DNA of 58,060 nucleotides. It comes from Armatimonadota bacterium. GTDB lineage: Bacteria > Armatimonadota > JAAZEB01. Positions within the stretch are counted from its first letter, which is position 1; each line of letters opens with the position of its first letter. The stretch lies in NCBI GenBank assembly GCA_012512265.1, contig JAAZEM010000062.1:1-58060 (forward strand), read 5' to 3'. Shown in pieces: positions 34,372-42,389 of the stretch. A program made the translations under genes and the position numbers. The notes under the pieces were generated by a model. The model saw nothing but the letters and a program-made list of their open reading frames with translations. It did no database searches and was not told the origin of the DNA.

Positions 34372-34526
34372 GATGTGAGATGTGGGATGCGGGAGGGATG
34401 CTGCCCTGAGCGAGTTGTGAGGGGATAGCCAGGGGGCCACCGCGCGCGGAGAGGATCCCCGGTGGTGCGTCCAGCCATCTCGCGTCACGCGTCTCCCCTC
34501 CTGCATCCCAGATCACGGAGAGGGAT
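34372..34526 (+). other. Structured intercistronic spacer between small and large hydrogenase subunits, operon B
   Basis: TGGGATGCGGGAG (34383-34395) pairs with CTCCTGCATCCCA (34498-34510): 13 pairs, one of them G-U, enclosing about 100 nt that include GGATCCCCGGTGG (34453-34465). Operon A has a spacer at the same place with outer complementary arms and the same GGATCCCCGG block. The large-subunit RBS GGAGAGGG lies just outside the stem. No ORF is credible here. Confidence 0.6.
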
Positions 34527-35951
34527 ATGTCTAGGACTGTTACGATAGAGCCGGTAACCCGCATTGAGGGGCATGCCAAAGTGACGGTGCGCCTCGGCGA
34601 TGACGGCAAGGTGCAGCAGGCGCGCATGCACGTGGTGGAGTTCCGCGGCTTCGAGAAGTTCTGCGAGGGGCGCCACTTCACTGAGATGCCGACGATCACC
34701 GAGCGCATCTGCGGCATCTGCCCCGTCAGCCACCACCTCGCCTCCGCCAAGGCAGGCGATGCGATTCTCGGTGTGACGATCCCGCGGACCGCCTACATGC
34801 TGCGCGAGCTGATGCACATGGGGCAGATCCTGCAGTCGCACGCCCTCAGCTTCTTCCACCTGTCGGCGCCGGACCTGCTGCTCGGCTTTGATGCCGACCC
34901 AGCGGTGCGCAACGTGGTCGGCCTCATCCAGCAGCAGCCGGAGATTGCCCTCAAGGGGATCAAGCTCCGCAAGTTCGGGCAGGAGATCATCGCCCGCGTC
35001 GCCGGGCGCAAGATCCACCCGACCTTCTGTGTGCCGGGTGGCGTGAACCAGCGCCTGGCCGCGTCCGACCGCGAGGCGATGCTCGCCGGGATCGACGAGG
35101 CGATTGCCGGCTGTCAGGATGCGATCAGCCTGATCAAGCGCTACTATGCCGATCACGCCGACGAGGTGGCACGCTTCGGGAACTTCCCGTCGCTGTATGC
35201 CGGCCTCGTCACCGAGGATGGCAGCCTGGAGCATTATGACGGCCGGATGCGCTTCGTCGATGCTGATGGCAAGGTGCTGGAGAACGGGATCGACCCGAGC
35301 AATTACCTGGATTACATCGCCGAGACGACGGAGGAGTGGTCCTACCTGAAGTTCCCGTACTTCAAGCGGGTGGGCTATCCCGAGGGCGCCTACCGCGTCG
35401 GGCCGCTGGGCCGCCTGAACGTGGCAGACAGCGCGCGCACGCCGCTGGCGAACGAGGAGCTGAACAGCTTCAAGGCGCTCGGCGATGGCCGGCCGGTGCA
35501 GGGAACGCTGTACTACCACTACGCACGCATGATCGAGGCGCTGTATGCTGTGGAGCGTGCCCGCCAGCTGCTGGAGGACCCGGAGATCATGGGCCGCGAC
35601 ATCGTGGCGACATCCAACAGCCTGCAGCCGCGAGGCGTGGGCGTCATCGAGGCTCCGCGCGGCACGCTCTTCCACGACTACCACGTGGACGAGACGGGAC
35701 GCCTGGAGAAGGTGAACCTGATCGTCTCCACCGGGCAGAACAACGTGGCGATGAACGAAGCCGTCGCCTCGGTCGCCCGCGAGTGGGTGGACGGCAACAA
35801 GCTGCGCGAGGGGATGCTCAACCGCGTGGAAGCCGCTATCCGCGCCTATGATCCATGCCTCTCCTGTTCCACGCACGCCATCGGCCAGATGCCGATCGTC
35901 GTGGAGCTCATTGGCCCGGATGGCGAGCAGCTCGACCGCGCGACACGGTAG
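34527..35951 (+). CDS. [NiFe] hydrogenase large (catalytic) subunit, group 3 (HoxH/HydL-like), operon B
   Basis: The H2-activating subunit of operon B. The 474-residue protein has both nickel-binding motifs: [11 protein letters not shown] (C62, C65) and DPCLSCSTH (C444, C447, H450), then a 24-residue tail expected to be removed on maturation. It begins with [17 protein letters not shown], as in operon A. The start has GGAGAGGG just upstream. A hydrogenase maturation protease gene lies 168 bp downstream, past a strong palindrome, and may process both this and the operon A subunit. Hyp maturation genes are not in the window. Confidence 0.95.
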   Translation: MSRTVTIEPVTRIEGHAKVTVRLGDDGKVQQARMHVVEFRGFEKFCEGRHFTEMPTITERICGICPVSHHLASAKAGDAILGVTIPRTAYMLRELMHMGQILQSHALSFFHLSAPDLLLGFDADPAVRNVVGLIQQQPEIALKGIKLRKFGQEIIARVAGRKIHPTFCVPGGVNQRLAASDREAMLAGIDEAIAGCQDAISLIKRYYADHADEVARFGNFPSLYAGLVTEDGSLEHYDGRMRFVDADGKVLENGIDPSNYLDYIAETTEEWSYLKFPYFKRVGYPEGAYRVGPLGRLNVADSARTPLANEELNSFKALGDGRPVQGTLYYHYARMIEALYAVERARQLLEDPEIMGRDIVATSNSLQPRGVGVIEAPRGTLFHDYHVDETGRLEKVNLIVSTGQNNVAMNEAVASVAREWVDGNKLREGMLNRVEAAIRAYDPCLSCSTHAIGQMPIVVELIGPDGEQLDRATR

Positions 35952-35994
35952 CCAGCGCGATCTGCTGCGAAACGCGTCGGAGAGACCCTCGAAT

Positions 35995-36026
35995 GGGCCG
36001 GCAGCGGGAGCTCCCGCTGCCGGCCC
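35995..36026. terminator. Perfect 32-bp palindrome after hydrogenase operon B
   Basis: The arm GGGCCGGCAGCGGGAG (35995-36010) is followed at once by its exact complement (36011-36026), with no spacer. RNA from it would form a very stable hairpin 44 nt after the large-subunit stop, followed by CTCTTGCTTT, weakly T-rich. Likely a terminator or transcript-stabilising 3' end; it could also be an extragenic palindromic element. Confidence 0.65.
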
Positions 36027-36118
36027 CTCTTGCTTTGCGCCGCGGCCCCGGGGGAGGGGCTTTCTCTCCCTGGATGAGAGCCGGGCCAGCGGCGGGCCTG
36101 GATTGGGGTTGCGAGACG

Positions 36119-36646
36119 ATGGTGCCACGGGTGTTGATTGTTGGTTGCGGGAATGCCAGCCGGCGTGATGACGGCGTGGGCCTTTATGTGATCCGAGGGC
36201 TTGCCCGCGCGTTTGGCCTGCCCCTCGACGAGGGTGCGGACGAGGTGAGCGTCGCGTGCGAGGTGGAGACGCCGGATGGCCCGGTCCGCCTGGAGTTGCG
36301 CTTCGAGCAGCAGCTCGACATCGTGTTGGGCGAGGAGCTGAAAGACGTAGACCTCTTCGCCGTCATCGACGCGCACACCGGCGTCTATCCGGAAGCGCTG
36401 CGCCGCGTGGAGGCGGAGCCGGGCTACACCTCCTCGCTGACGTCGCACCACCTCACGGCGGATACTCTGGCCGGCCTTTCCCAGGCGCTGCACGGGCGCG
36501 CGCCCCGTACCTTCATCTTCTCCGTTTTGGGGCACGATTTCAACTTTGGCGAAGACCTCACGCCGCAGACGCAGGCTGCCGCCGATGAAGCGGTCCGGCA
36601 GCTCCGCGACCTGGTGCAAGAGGCCGCGCGCGCCGCGCGCGCTTGA
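36119..36646 (+). CDS. [NiFe] hydrogenase maturation protease (HycI/HoxW/FrcD family)
   Basis: An endopeptidase that removes the C-terminal tail of the hydrogenase large subunit after nickel insertion. The 175-residue protein starts VLIVGCGNASRRDDGVGLYV, the family signature with the nickel-probing Asp, and has DLFAVIDAHTG and SLTSHHLTADTLAGL with the conserved second acidic/His region. I chose the ATG at 36119 because it places the signature at the N-terminus; the open frame upstream passes through the palindrome. The RBS is weak. Immediately downstream of operon B, and the only processing enzyme in the window. Confidence 0.9.
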   Translation: MVPRVLIVGCGNASRRDDGVGLYVIRGLARAFGLPLDEGADEVSVACEVETPDGPVRLELRFEQQLDIVLGEELKDVDLFAVIDAHTGVYPEALRRVEAEPGYTSSLTSHHLTADTLAGLSQALHGRAPRTFIFSVLGHDFNFGEDLTPQTQAAADEAVRQLRDLVQEAARAARA

Positions 36647-36727
36647 TTCATAGGGCCCGAGGCTCTTCTCAGCTAGAGTTTGCGCCGGCCCGGGGCGGGG
36701 TAGAGTATCCCGGAGAGGGGGCCGGGG

Positions 36728-37462
36728 ATGGCCTTGCTGCTCGTCACGTTCGCGGTAGGGCTGCTCGCGGGAGGAATCGCTTCGGTGGCGGGCTTCGGTA
36801 TCGGCAGCCTGCTGACGCCGCTCCTCAGTGTGCCGCTCGGCACGCGTCTGGCCGTTGCCGCTGTTTCCATCCCGCACGCCGCCGGCACGGCGGTGCGCCT
36901 CTGGCGCCTGCACGATCAGGTGAACCGCCGGGTGCTCTGGAGCTTCGGGCTTGCGAGCGCGGCGGGCGGTCTGGCCGGTGCCATCGGGAACGCGGTGATC
37001 GCCACCGGCTTCCTCACCCTCGTGCTTGCCGGGCTACTGGTTCTCGCCGGTTCGATGGAGCTCACCGGCCTCAGCAGCCGCATGCGCTTCGCGGGGACGG
37101 CTGCCTGGATCGCAGGCGGGCTCTCTGGCGCTTTCGGCGGCCTGGTCGGGAATCAGGGCGGGATTCGCACCGCGGCTCTCCTCGGGTTCGACCTCCAGCG
37201 CGACGCCTTCGTCGCCACGGCCACGGCAATCGCCTTGATGGTGGATCTCGTCCGCGTGCCGGTCTACCTGGCCACGCAAGGCACCGCCATCGCGGCACAG
37301 TGGCCGGTGGTAACCGCGGCCACCGCCGGCGTCCTCATCGGGACTCACTTTGGCACGCGCGTCCTCCAGCGCATTCCTGAGCGCCTCTTCCGCACGCTCG
37401 TCTCCCTCCTCATCCTGGCATTGGGAATCGCCCTGGGCGTGCGGGGGATTCGGATGCTATGA
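36728..37462 (+). CDS. TauE/SafE family membrane permease
   Basis: A 244-residue integral membrane protein with about eight hydrophobic segments and the two-repeat layout of the sulfite/sulfoacetate exporter family: an early glycine-rich helix GLLAGGIASVAGFGIGSLL and a mid-protein GGLSGAFGGLVGNQGGIRTAAL that matches the second repeat. Transports small anions across the cytoplasmic membrane; the substrate is not predictable. Its GGGGG-type RBS precedes the ATG. Converges with glcF, gap of 17 bp. No clear link with the hydrogenase genes. Confidence 0.88.
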   Translation: MALLLVTFAVGLLAGGIASVAGFGIGSLLTPLLSVPLGTRLAVAAVSIPHAAGTAVRLWRLHDQVNRRVLWSFGLASAAGGLAGAIGNAVIATGFLTLVLAGLLVLAGSMELTGLSSRMRFAGTAAWIAGGLSGAFGGLVGNQGGIRTAALLGFDLQRDAFVATATAIALMVDLVRVPVYLATQGTAIAAQWPVVTAATAGVLIGTHFGTRVLQRIPERLFRTLVSLLILALGIALGVRGIRML

Positions 37463-37479
37463 TACCCGGCGAGTGAGCC

Positions 37480-38844
37480 TCAGAGCTTTGGCAGCTTCTC
37501 GCACGCTTCGGCGAGCAGGTCCACCGTGTGCATGGCGCGCACCTGGCCAGCCAGGCCCGCGCGGTGGATCCCGAGGCGAAGCTGGAGCAGGCACCCGGGG
37601 TTGCCCGTGGTGACGACCGTGGCGCCGGTACGCCGGAGCTGCTCCATCTTCTCGTCGAGGATCCGCATCGAGACGTCGAAGTGGAGCAGCGAGTACGAGC
37701 CCGCGGAGCCGCAGCAGCGGTCGCTCTCCGTCATCTCCACCAGCTCCAGCCCGGGCACCCGGCGCAAGAGGTCGCGCGGCTCTGTTTTCACCTTCTGGAC
37801 GTTCGCCAGGTGGCAGGAGTCCTGGTAGGTGACGCGTTCATTCACGCGCCGCAGGGCGGGCAGCGCGCCCTGGGTGGCGATCAGCTCCGCGACGTCGCGC
37901 ACCCGGGCGGCAAAGCGCCCGGCGCGTTCGGCCCACTGCGGGTCGTCTCGCAGGAGGTGCGGGTATTCGAGGAGCTGCGCTCCGCAACCGCCCGCGTTGC
38001 TCACGTAGAACTCCGCGCCGGAGGCCTCGAAGGCGGCGATGTTCTGCTTCGCCAGCCTGCGCGCCATTTCCAGTTCGCCGGCGTGGGCATGCAGCGCGCC
38101 GCAGCACGTCTGCCCCTTGGGGATGACCACCTCGAACCCGCACGCGCGGAGAAGCTGCACCGTGCGCCGGTTGGTCCGGTGGAGCAGCGCCTCGGCAACG
38201 CACCCCGTGAGGAACGCCACTCGTGCGCGCCGCTCGCCGGCGGCCGGGTAGAGGGCGCCATGAGGCAGGCGCTCGGTGGGAGGGGCAAGATCGGTGAGCG
38301 CCGCCTCGAACTCGCCCAGGTGCATCGGAAGCCGCTTCAGAATGCCGGTGGCCCGCGCGAGCCAGCGCACCCCCAGCTTCTCGTAGAACCAGAGAAGGCC
38401 GCCCAGGAAGCGGAGCAGGCGCGTGTTTGGCACCAGCCACTCGAAGAGGAAGCGCTGCCCCCACCGCTTCAGCCCGGATGGCCGGTTTCGCTGGGCGAGC
38501 GCGGCGCGCGCCTCCTCCAGGACGTGGCCGTAGACGACGCCTGCCGGGCAGACCGGCTCGCACCCGCGGCAGCCCAGACAGAGGTCGAGCGGCTGGCGGA
38601 GCGCCGTCACGGGGTCGAGCTGGCCCTCAGTAGCCGCCTTGACGAGCGCCAGGCGCCCGCGCGGCGAATGCGTCTCGCGCCCCAGATGTCGGTAGGTGGG
38701 GCAGGCCGCCAGGCAGAAGCCGCAGCGCATGCAGGAATCGAGCGAGAGAGGGGTGGTGAGAGCGAGAGGCTGTTCGCCCTCTCGGCGGAAGGATGCGCTG
38801 GAGTCCGCGCCCTGAAGCTGTTGCCCCGATCCGTGGGTGCTCAC
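37480..38844 (-). CDS. glcF: GlcF-like iron-sulfur subunit of 2-hydroxyacid oxidase
   Basis: Electron-transfer subunit that pairs with the FAD subunit to oxidise glycolate, lactate or a related 2-hydroxyacid. The 454-residue protein has two N-terminal [4Fe-4S] motifs (CMRCGFCLAACP; CLGCRGCEPVCP), then two cysteine-rich CCG domains: FLTGCVAEALL...CCGALHAHAG and YQDSCHLANVQK...CCGSAGSYSLL. The start is a GTG at 38844 that overlaps the glcD stop by 4 bp. The same frame is open far upstream, antisense-like through glcD, and should not be read as one long protein. Substrate specificity between glycolate and lactate cannot be told. Confidence 0.9.
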   Translation of the reverse strand: MSTHGSGQQLQGADSSASFRREGEQPLALTTPLSLDSCMRCGFCLAACPTYRHLGRETHSPRGRLALVKAATEGQLDPVTALRQPLDLCLGCRGCEPVCPAGVVYGHVLEEARAALAQRNRPSGLKRWGQRFLFEWLVPNTRLLRFLGGLLWFYEKLGVRWLARATGILKRLPMHLGEFEAALTDLAPPTERLPHGALYPAAGERRARVAFLTGCVAEALLHRTNRRTVQLLRACGFEVVIPKGQTCCGALHAHAGELEMARRLAKQNIAAFEASGAEFYVSNAGGCGAQLLEYPHLLRDDPQWAERAGRFAARVRDVAELIATQGALPALRRVNERVTYQDSCHLANVQKVKTEPRDLLRRVPGLELVEMTESDRCCGSAGSYSLLHFDVSMRILDEKMEQLRRTGATVVTTGNPGCLLQLRLGIHRAGLAGQVRAMHTVDLLAEACEKLPKL

Positions 38845-40253
38845 CGGCTCACCGTCATTCTTCTGCGCGGCCCCTCGGCGAAGATCTTCCCCGGGTTGAG
38901 GATCCCCTGCGGGTCGAACGCCTCCTTCAGGCGCTTCATCAGCGCGAGGGCCCCTGGCCCCACGCGCGCCTCCAGGTAGCCGGCTTTGGCGGCGCCGACG
39001 CCATGCTCGCCGGTGATGGTGCCCCCGAGCTCCAGTGCCTTTGCGAAGATCTCCGCGAACGCCTCCTCCACGCGGGCAATTTCGTCTGTGTCGCGCGCGT
39101 CCGTGAGGCAGGTGGGGTGGAGGTTGCCATCGCCGGCATGCCCGAAGGTGCAGATCCGCACGGTGTGCCGGCGCGCGGCTTCCTGGATCGCCTGCACCAT
39201 CTCGGCCAGGCGCGAGCGCGGCACGCTGGCGTCTTCGAGGATCGTGGTCGGGCGCAGCCGGGCGAGTGCCGCCAGGGCGGAACGCCGTGCCGTCAGCAGC
39301 GCCGAGGCCTCCTCCTGGGTCGCGGCGACGCGCACCTCGGACGCGCCGGCGCGCCGGCAGAGCTCCGCGATCCGTTCGATATCGGCGTCCACGGCCGAGG
39401 GCGCGCCATCCTGCTCGATGAGGAGGACCGCCTCCACGTCGGTGGGAAGACCGGCGTGCGCGTACTCCTCGACGACGCGGGCGGTTCCCTGGTCGAGGAA
39501 CTCGAGCGTGGCGGGCACGATGCGCGCCGCGATTGTCTCGCTGACGGCGCGCGCGGCGTCCTCCAGGTGGGGGAAGAGGGCGAGGAGCGTGCGTTTTGCT
39601 TCGGGCCTCGGAACGAGCTTGAGGAGGATCTCGGTGATCACCGCGAGCGTGCCTTCCGAGCCGACGAGGAGCCGGGTCAGATCGTAGCCCGCGACATCCT
39701 TCATCGCCTTGCCGCCGGTGCGGATCACCTCGCCCGAGGGAAGAACGGCCTCCAATCCGAGGACGTAGTCGCGGGTGACGCCATACTTGAGCCCGCGCAG
39801 CCCGCCCGCGCACATCGCCACGTTGCCCCCGAGCGTCGAGACCATGTTGCTTCCCGGATCCGGGGGATAGAAGAGGCCGAGTGCCTCCACCTGGGCCTGG
39901 AACGGCGCCGTGATCACCCCGGGCTGCACCCGGGCGGTGAGGTTGTCGGTATCGATCTCCAACACCCGGTTCATCCGGGTGAGCACCAGAACCAGGCCGC
40001 CTTCGACCGGCACCGTTCCGGCGGCCAGGTTGGTGCCGGAGCCGCGGGGAACAACCTTGAGGCCCTCGCGCGAGGCGAGCTCCAGGATCGCCTGAACCTC
40101 CTCCGTGCTGGCTGGGAAGACAACGCCATCCGGGAGCACCTGATGCAGCGGCGTGGCGTCGTAGGAGTAGGCCATCCGGTCCTCGGGGCTCTCCAGGTAC
40201 CACTCTTCCCCGACGATGCCGGCAAGCGCGCGGCGAATCCTCTCTGGGTACAT
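38841..40253 (-). CDS. glcD: GlcD-like FAD-binding subunit of 2-hydroxyacid oxidase
   Basis: FAD-dependent dehydrogenase of the vanillyl-alcohol oxidase/glycolate oxidase family. The 470-residue protein has the PCMH FAD-binding domain (VPRGSGTNLAAGTVP; YPPDPGSNMVSTLGGNVA; GGKAMKDVAGYDLTRLLVGSEGTLAV) and the FAD-oxidase C-terminal domain (CTFGHAGDGNLHPT; GGTITGEHGVG; FDPQGILNPGKIF). The ATG at 40253 has GAGAGG upstream and begins the family N-terminus; a longer frame exists to 40355 but would include the promoter. Coupled to glcF by a 4-bp overlap. The pair makes a D-lactate/glycolate oxidising enzyme that feeds electrons to the quinone pool (family knowledge). Confidence 0.92.
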   Translation of the reverse strand: MYPERIRRALAGIVGEEWYLESPEDRMAYSYDATPLHQVLPDGVVFPASTEEVQAILELASREGLKVVPRGSGTNLAAGTVPVEGGLVLVLTRMNRVLEIDTDNLTARVQPGVITAPFQAQVEALGLFYPPDPGSNMVSTLGGNVAMCAGGLRGLKYGVTRDYVLGLEAVLPSGEVIRTGGKAMKDVAGYDLTRLLVGSEGTLAVITEILLKLVPRPEAKRTLLALFPHLEDAARAVSETIAARIVPATLEFLDQGTARVVEEYAHAGLPTDVEAVLLIEQDGAPSAVDADIERIAELCRRAGASEVRVAATQEEASALLTARRSALAALARLRPTTILEDASVPRSRLAEMVQAIQEAARRHTVRICTFGHAGDGNLHPTCLTDARDTDEIARVEEAFAEIFAKALELGGTITGEHGVGAAKAGYLEARVGPGALALMKRLKEAFDPQGILNPGKIFAEGPRRRMTVSR

Positions 40254-40331
40254 GCGGTCCTCTCGTGCGAAACTGGGCGTGATCGGGCGCTGGCAGGCGC
40301 CCACGTGCTTCGTGGCGCGGCCAACCAATTG

Positions 40332-40360
40332 ATCGTAACACACCCGGTAGGGCATGTCAA
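40332..40360 (-). promoter_or_regulatory. Sigma-70-type promoter of glcDF
   Basis: Minus strand: perfect TTGACA (plus 40355-40360), 17-bp spacer, TACGAT (40332-40337). The transcript would start near 40325, with a ~72-nt leader containing two small hairpins: GGGCGC/GCGCCC (40285-40302) and CCACG/CGTGG (40301-40315). The remaining gap to the response regulator gene (40361-40608) shows no further feature I can support. Confidence 0.68.
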
Positions 40361-40608
40361 CGCCCGGCGGCGCGACGCCACCGGCCGTCCAGCCCCTCGC
40401 CAGCCCCAGGGAAATATACCGTCTGGCTCTTCTGTCCTTCTGATCTCAGGCGTAGGAGGAGGGGGCGTTTGCGTCGAACAACCACTCAGTTAAGTTGGCG
40501 TCGGTAGGGCGCGCGCCAAGAGAGCGGCGTGTTCGCGGAACGCGCCAGGCGTAGGATGCGCGGACCTCTTCACCTGGCCGGTGGATGGCTGGTGGCGCGG
40601 GGACAGCG

Positions 40609-42195
40609 ATGGCGAAACGCAAGCAAAGGATCCTCGTTGTTGATGACGAGGTTTGGAATCAAGAAGTGCTCCAGGAGCTGCTGGAGATCCTGGGCTATGA
40701 AACAATCGCCGTAGGAGACGGTGTTGAGGCATTGGATGCCGTGGCAGAGCGTCGCCCGGATCTGATCATCCTCGACGTGATGATGCCTCGGATGAATGGT
40801 TTCGAGGTGTGCCGGCAGCTCAAATCCGCCCCGGAGACCGCGTTCATCCCCATCATCATCATCACGGCGCTGGGTGACCTCTCTCACCGGATCGAAGGGA
40901 TCAAGGCCGGCGCCGACGACTTCCTCACCAAGCCATTCAGCCAGGCGGAGCTCTCCGCGCGCGCGAACGCGCTGCTGAGATCCAAGCGCTTGCATGATGA
41001 CCTGGAGAATGCCTATCGGACCATGGAGCGCCTGGCGCGCTACACCGAGGGTATCCTGAATGCGTTCGATCCCCTCCGGTTCGATAAGGACCAGATGGAG
41101 GAGTCGCTCGTCGGGCAGTTGCTGGAGAGCACCTGCGCGACCGGGCGCTCGCCACAGGCGGTCTTCGTGGGCAACACGGACGGTTCAGAGCTCCCGTTCG
41201 GCAACCTCTACATTGCCGAGGGGACGCGCGTGCACCGAAGCGACCGTATGATTGCCCTGGAGATGCCCGGCCGGATCACCCGGGGCTCCCCGGAGACGAT
41301 GACGTTCTCGAACTGCCCGGATGGAACGGATCTCGCATCGTACCAAGAGGGGTTCTCTCCCGACCTGCGACAGATCCTCGGGGTGATCCGAAACTGCGCC
41401 GCGGTCTTGATCGGCCGCACCTACCTGGCTGCCTTCAACTTTGAGGAAGATGTCTCCTTCTCCGAGGCGGTAGCGCTCAAGGGGTTCGGTGTCCACGTAG
41501 GGTTCCTGGAGACGATTGCCGAGCAGATCCAGGAGACGGAGCGTGGCTTCCTCTACACCATCGGAGCGCTGGCGCGCGCCGCGGAGGCCAACGACGAGGA
41601 TACCGGCGACCATATTCTGCGCGTGAATGAGTATTCCCGCGTGTTGGCAGAGACTCTGGGCCTACCCCAGAATGATACCGAAGCGATCCACTACTCAGCT
41701 CAGATGCACGACGTGGGCAAGATCCATGTCCATCCCGATGTCCTGCGCAAGCGGGGGCGGTTTACGTCCGAGGAGCTCGAGGTGATGCGTCGGCATACTA
41801 TCGCCGGTGCCCGGATCCTGGGCGATGCGCCGCGCCTGCGAGTGGCCGCTTCCATCGCGCTGTGCCACCACGAGCACTGGGATGGCACCGGCTATCCGCA
41901 GGGCCTCAAAGGCGAGCAGATCCCCATTGCCGCGCGTATCGTCACCGTTGCCGATGTCTACGATGCCCTTCGCATGGCACGCAGCTATAAGCCCGCTCAC
42001 TCGCACGAGGACGCGTGTCGGATCATCCTCAAGGGCGATGGCTGGACCGTCCCCGAGCATTTCGACCCCGCGGTTCTTGCAGCGTTCGAGAAGACACAGG
42101 CACAGTTCGAAGAGATTTACCGCCAAATGGCCGGCAATGGAAGCAGCGCGCGGAAAGAGACCTGGCTCCTCCACGGAGCCCCTGTTCTTCCTTAG
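40609..42195 (+). CDS. Response regulator with HD-GYP cyclic-di-GMP phosphodiesterase domain
   Basis: A 528-residue cytoplasmic signalling protein. The N-terminal receiver has RILVVDDE, the phospho-acceptor Asp in [13 protein letters not shown], and TKPFS with the conserved Lys. The middle (about residues 140-310) is a less familiar sensor-like region, possibly GAF-like. The C-terminal HD-GYP domain has [19 protein letters not shown] HD pair ([12 protein letters not shown]), [16 protein letters not shown] and [12 protein letters not shown], all needed to hydrolyse c-di-GMP. The ATG at 40609 begins the receiver; an in-frame ATG at 40585 is possible. No cognate kinase is adjacent. A link to flagellar motility (MotAB at 45220-46967) is only inference. 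Confidence 0.93.
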   Translation: MAKRKQRILVVDDEVWNQEVLQELLEILGYETIAVGDGVEALDAVAERRPDLIILDVMMPRMNGFEVCRQLKSAPETAFIPIIIITALGDLSHRIEGIKAGADDFLTKPFSQAELSARANALLRSKRLHDDLENAYRTMERLARYTEGILNAFDPLRFDKDQMEESLVGQLLESTCATGRSPQAVFVGNTDGSELPFGNLYIAEGTRVHRSDRMIALEMPGRITRGSPETMTFSNCPDGTDLASYQEGFSPDLRQILGVIRNCAAVLIGRTYLAAFNFEEDVSFSEAVALKGFGVHVGFLETIAEQIQETERGFLYTIGALARAAEANDEDTGDHILRVNEYSRVLAETLGLPQNDTEAIHYSAQMHDVGKIHVHPDVLRKRGRFTSEELEVMRRHTIAGARILGDAPRLRVAASIALCHHEHWDGTGYPQGLKGEQIPIAARIVTVADVYDALRMARSYKPAHSHEDACRIILKGDGWTVPEHFDPAVLAAFEKTQAQFEEIYRQMAGNGSSARKETWLLHGAPVLP

Positions 42196-42236
42196 CCATC
42201 CTTGCTCGCGCCTCCAGAAAACCCTATCCGAGGCAT

Positions 42237-42256
42237 CCCGATCCACCAGGATCGGG
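42237..42256. terminator. Hairpin downstream of the HD-GYP gene
   Basis: CCCGATCC and GGATCGGG form a perfect 8-bp stem with an ACCA loop, 42 bp after the stop. No T-tract follows, so a rho-independent role is uncertain. Confidence 0.5.
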
Positions 42257-42295
42257 CGCGCAGCATGCCCTCCCGCTCCTCACAGTGGTGCCTCC

Positions 42296-42324
42296 TTGAC
42301 GTGCCTGTGCCTGGCTGCTATAAT
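42296..42324 (+). promoter_or_regulatory. Near-consensus promoter of the TonB receptor operon
   Basis: TTGACG (42296-42301), 17-bp spacer, TATAAT (42319-42324): eleven of twelve consensus bases. Start expected near 42331, giving a leader of about 60 nt. This is the strongest promoter I see on the plus strand. Confidence 0.82.
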
Positions 42325-42330
42325 GACGCG

Positions 42331-42359
42331 GTGTTACGGTTTGAGAAAATCGTGTTACG
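42331..42359 (+). promoter_or_regulatory. Direct repeats at the start of the TonB receptor leader
   Basis: GTGTTACG occurs at 42331-42338 and 42352-42359, exactly 21 bp apart (two helical turns), right at and after the predicted start of transcription. That geometry suits a regulator binding the same face of DNA. I do not recognise the motif; it is not the NikR or Fur consensus. Confidence 0.45.
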
Positions 42360-42389
42360 CCGGACTCGGATAGGACAGGAGGCAGGAGA

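Noticed and set aside
37480..40341. A single 953-residue open frame covering both glcF and glcD regions
   Set aside because: The upper half is a shadow frame of glcD. GlcD family motifs are in the other frame and glcF has its own overlapping GTG start.
42331..42359. NikR operator
   Set aside because: The repeat is direct (GTGTTACG twice), whereas the NikR site is an inverted GTATGA repeat.
42325..42389. Cobalamin or other riboswitch in the TonB receptor leader
   Set aside because: The leader is only about 60 nt, too short for the B12 riboswitch, and lacks its conserved B12-box-like sequence.
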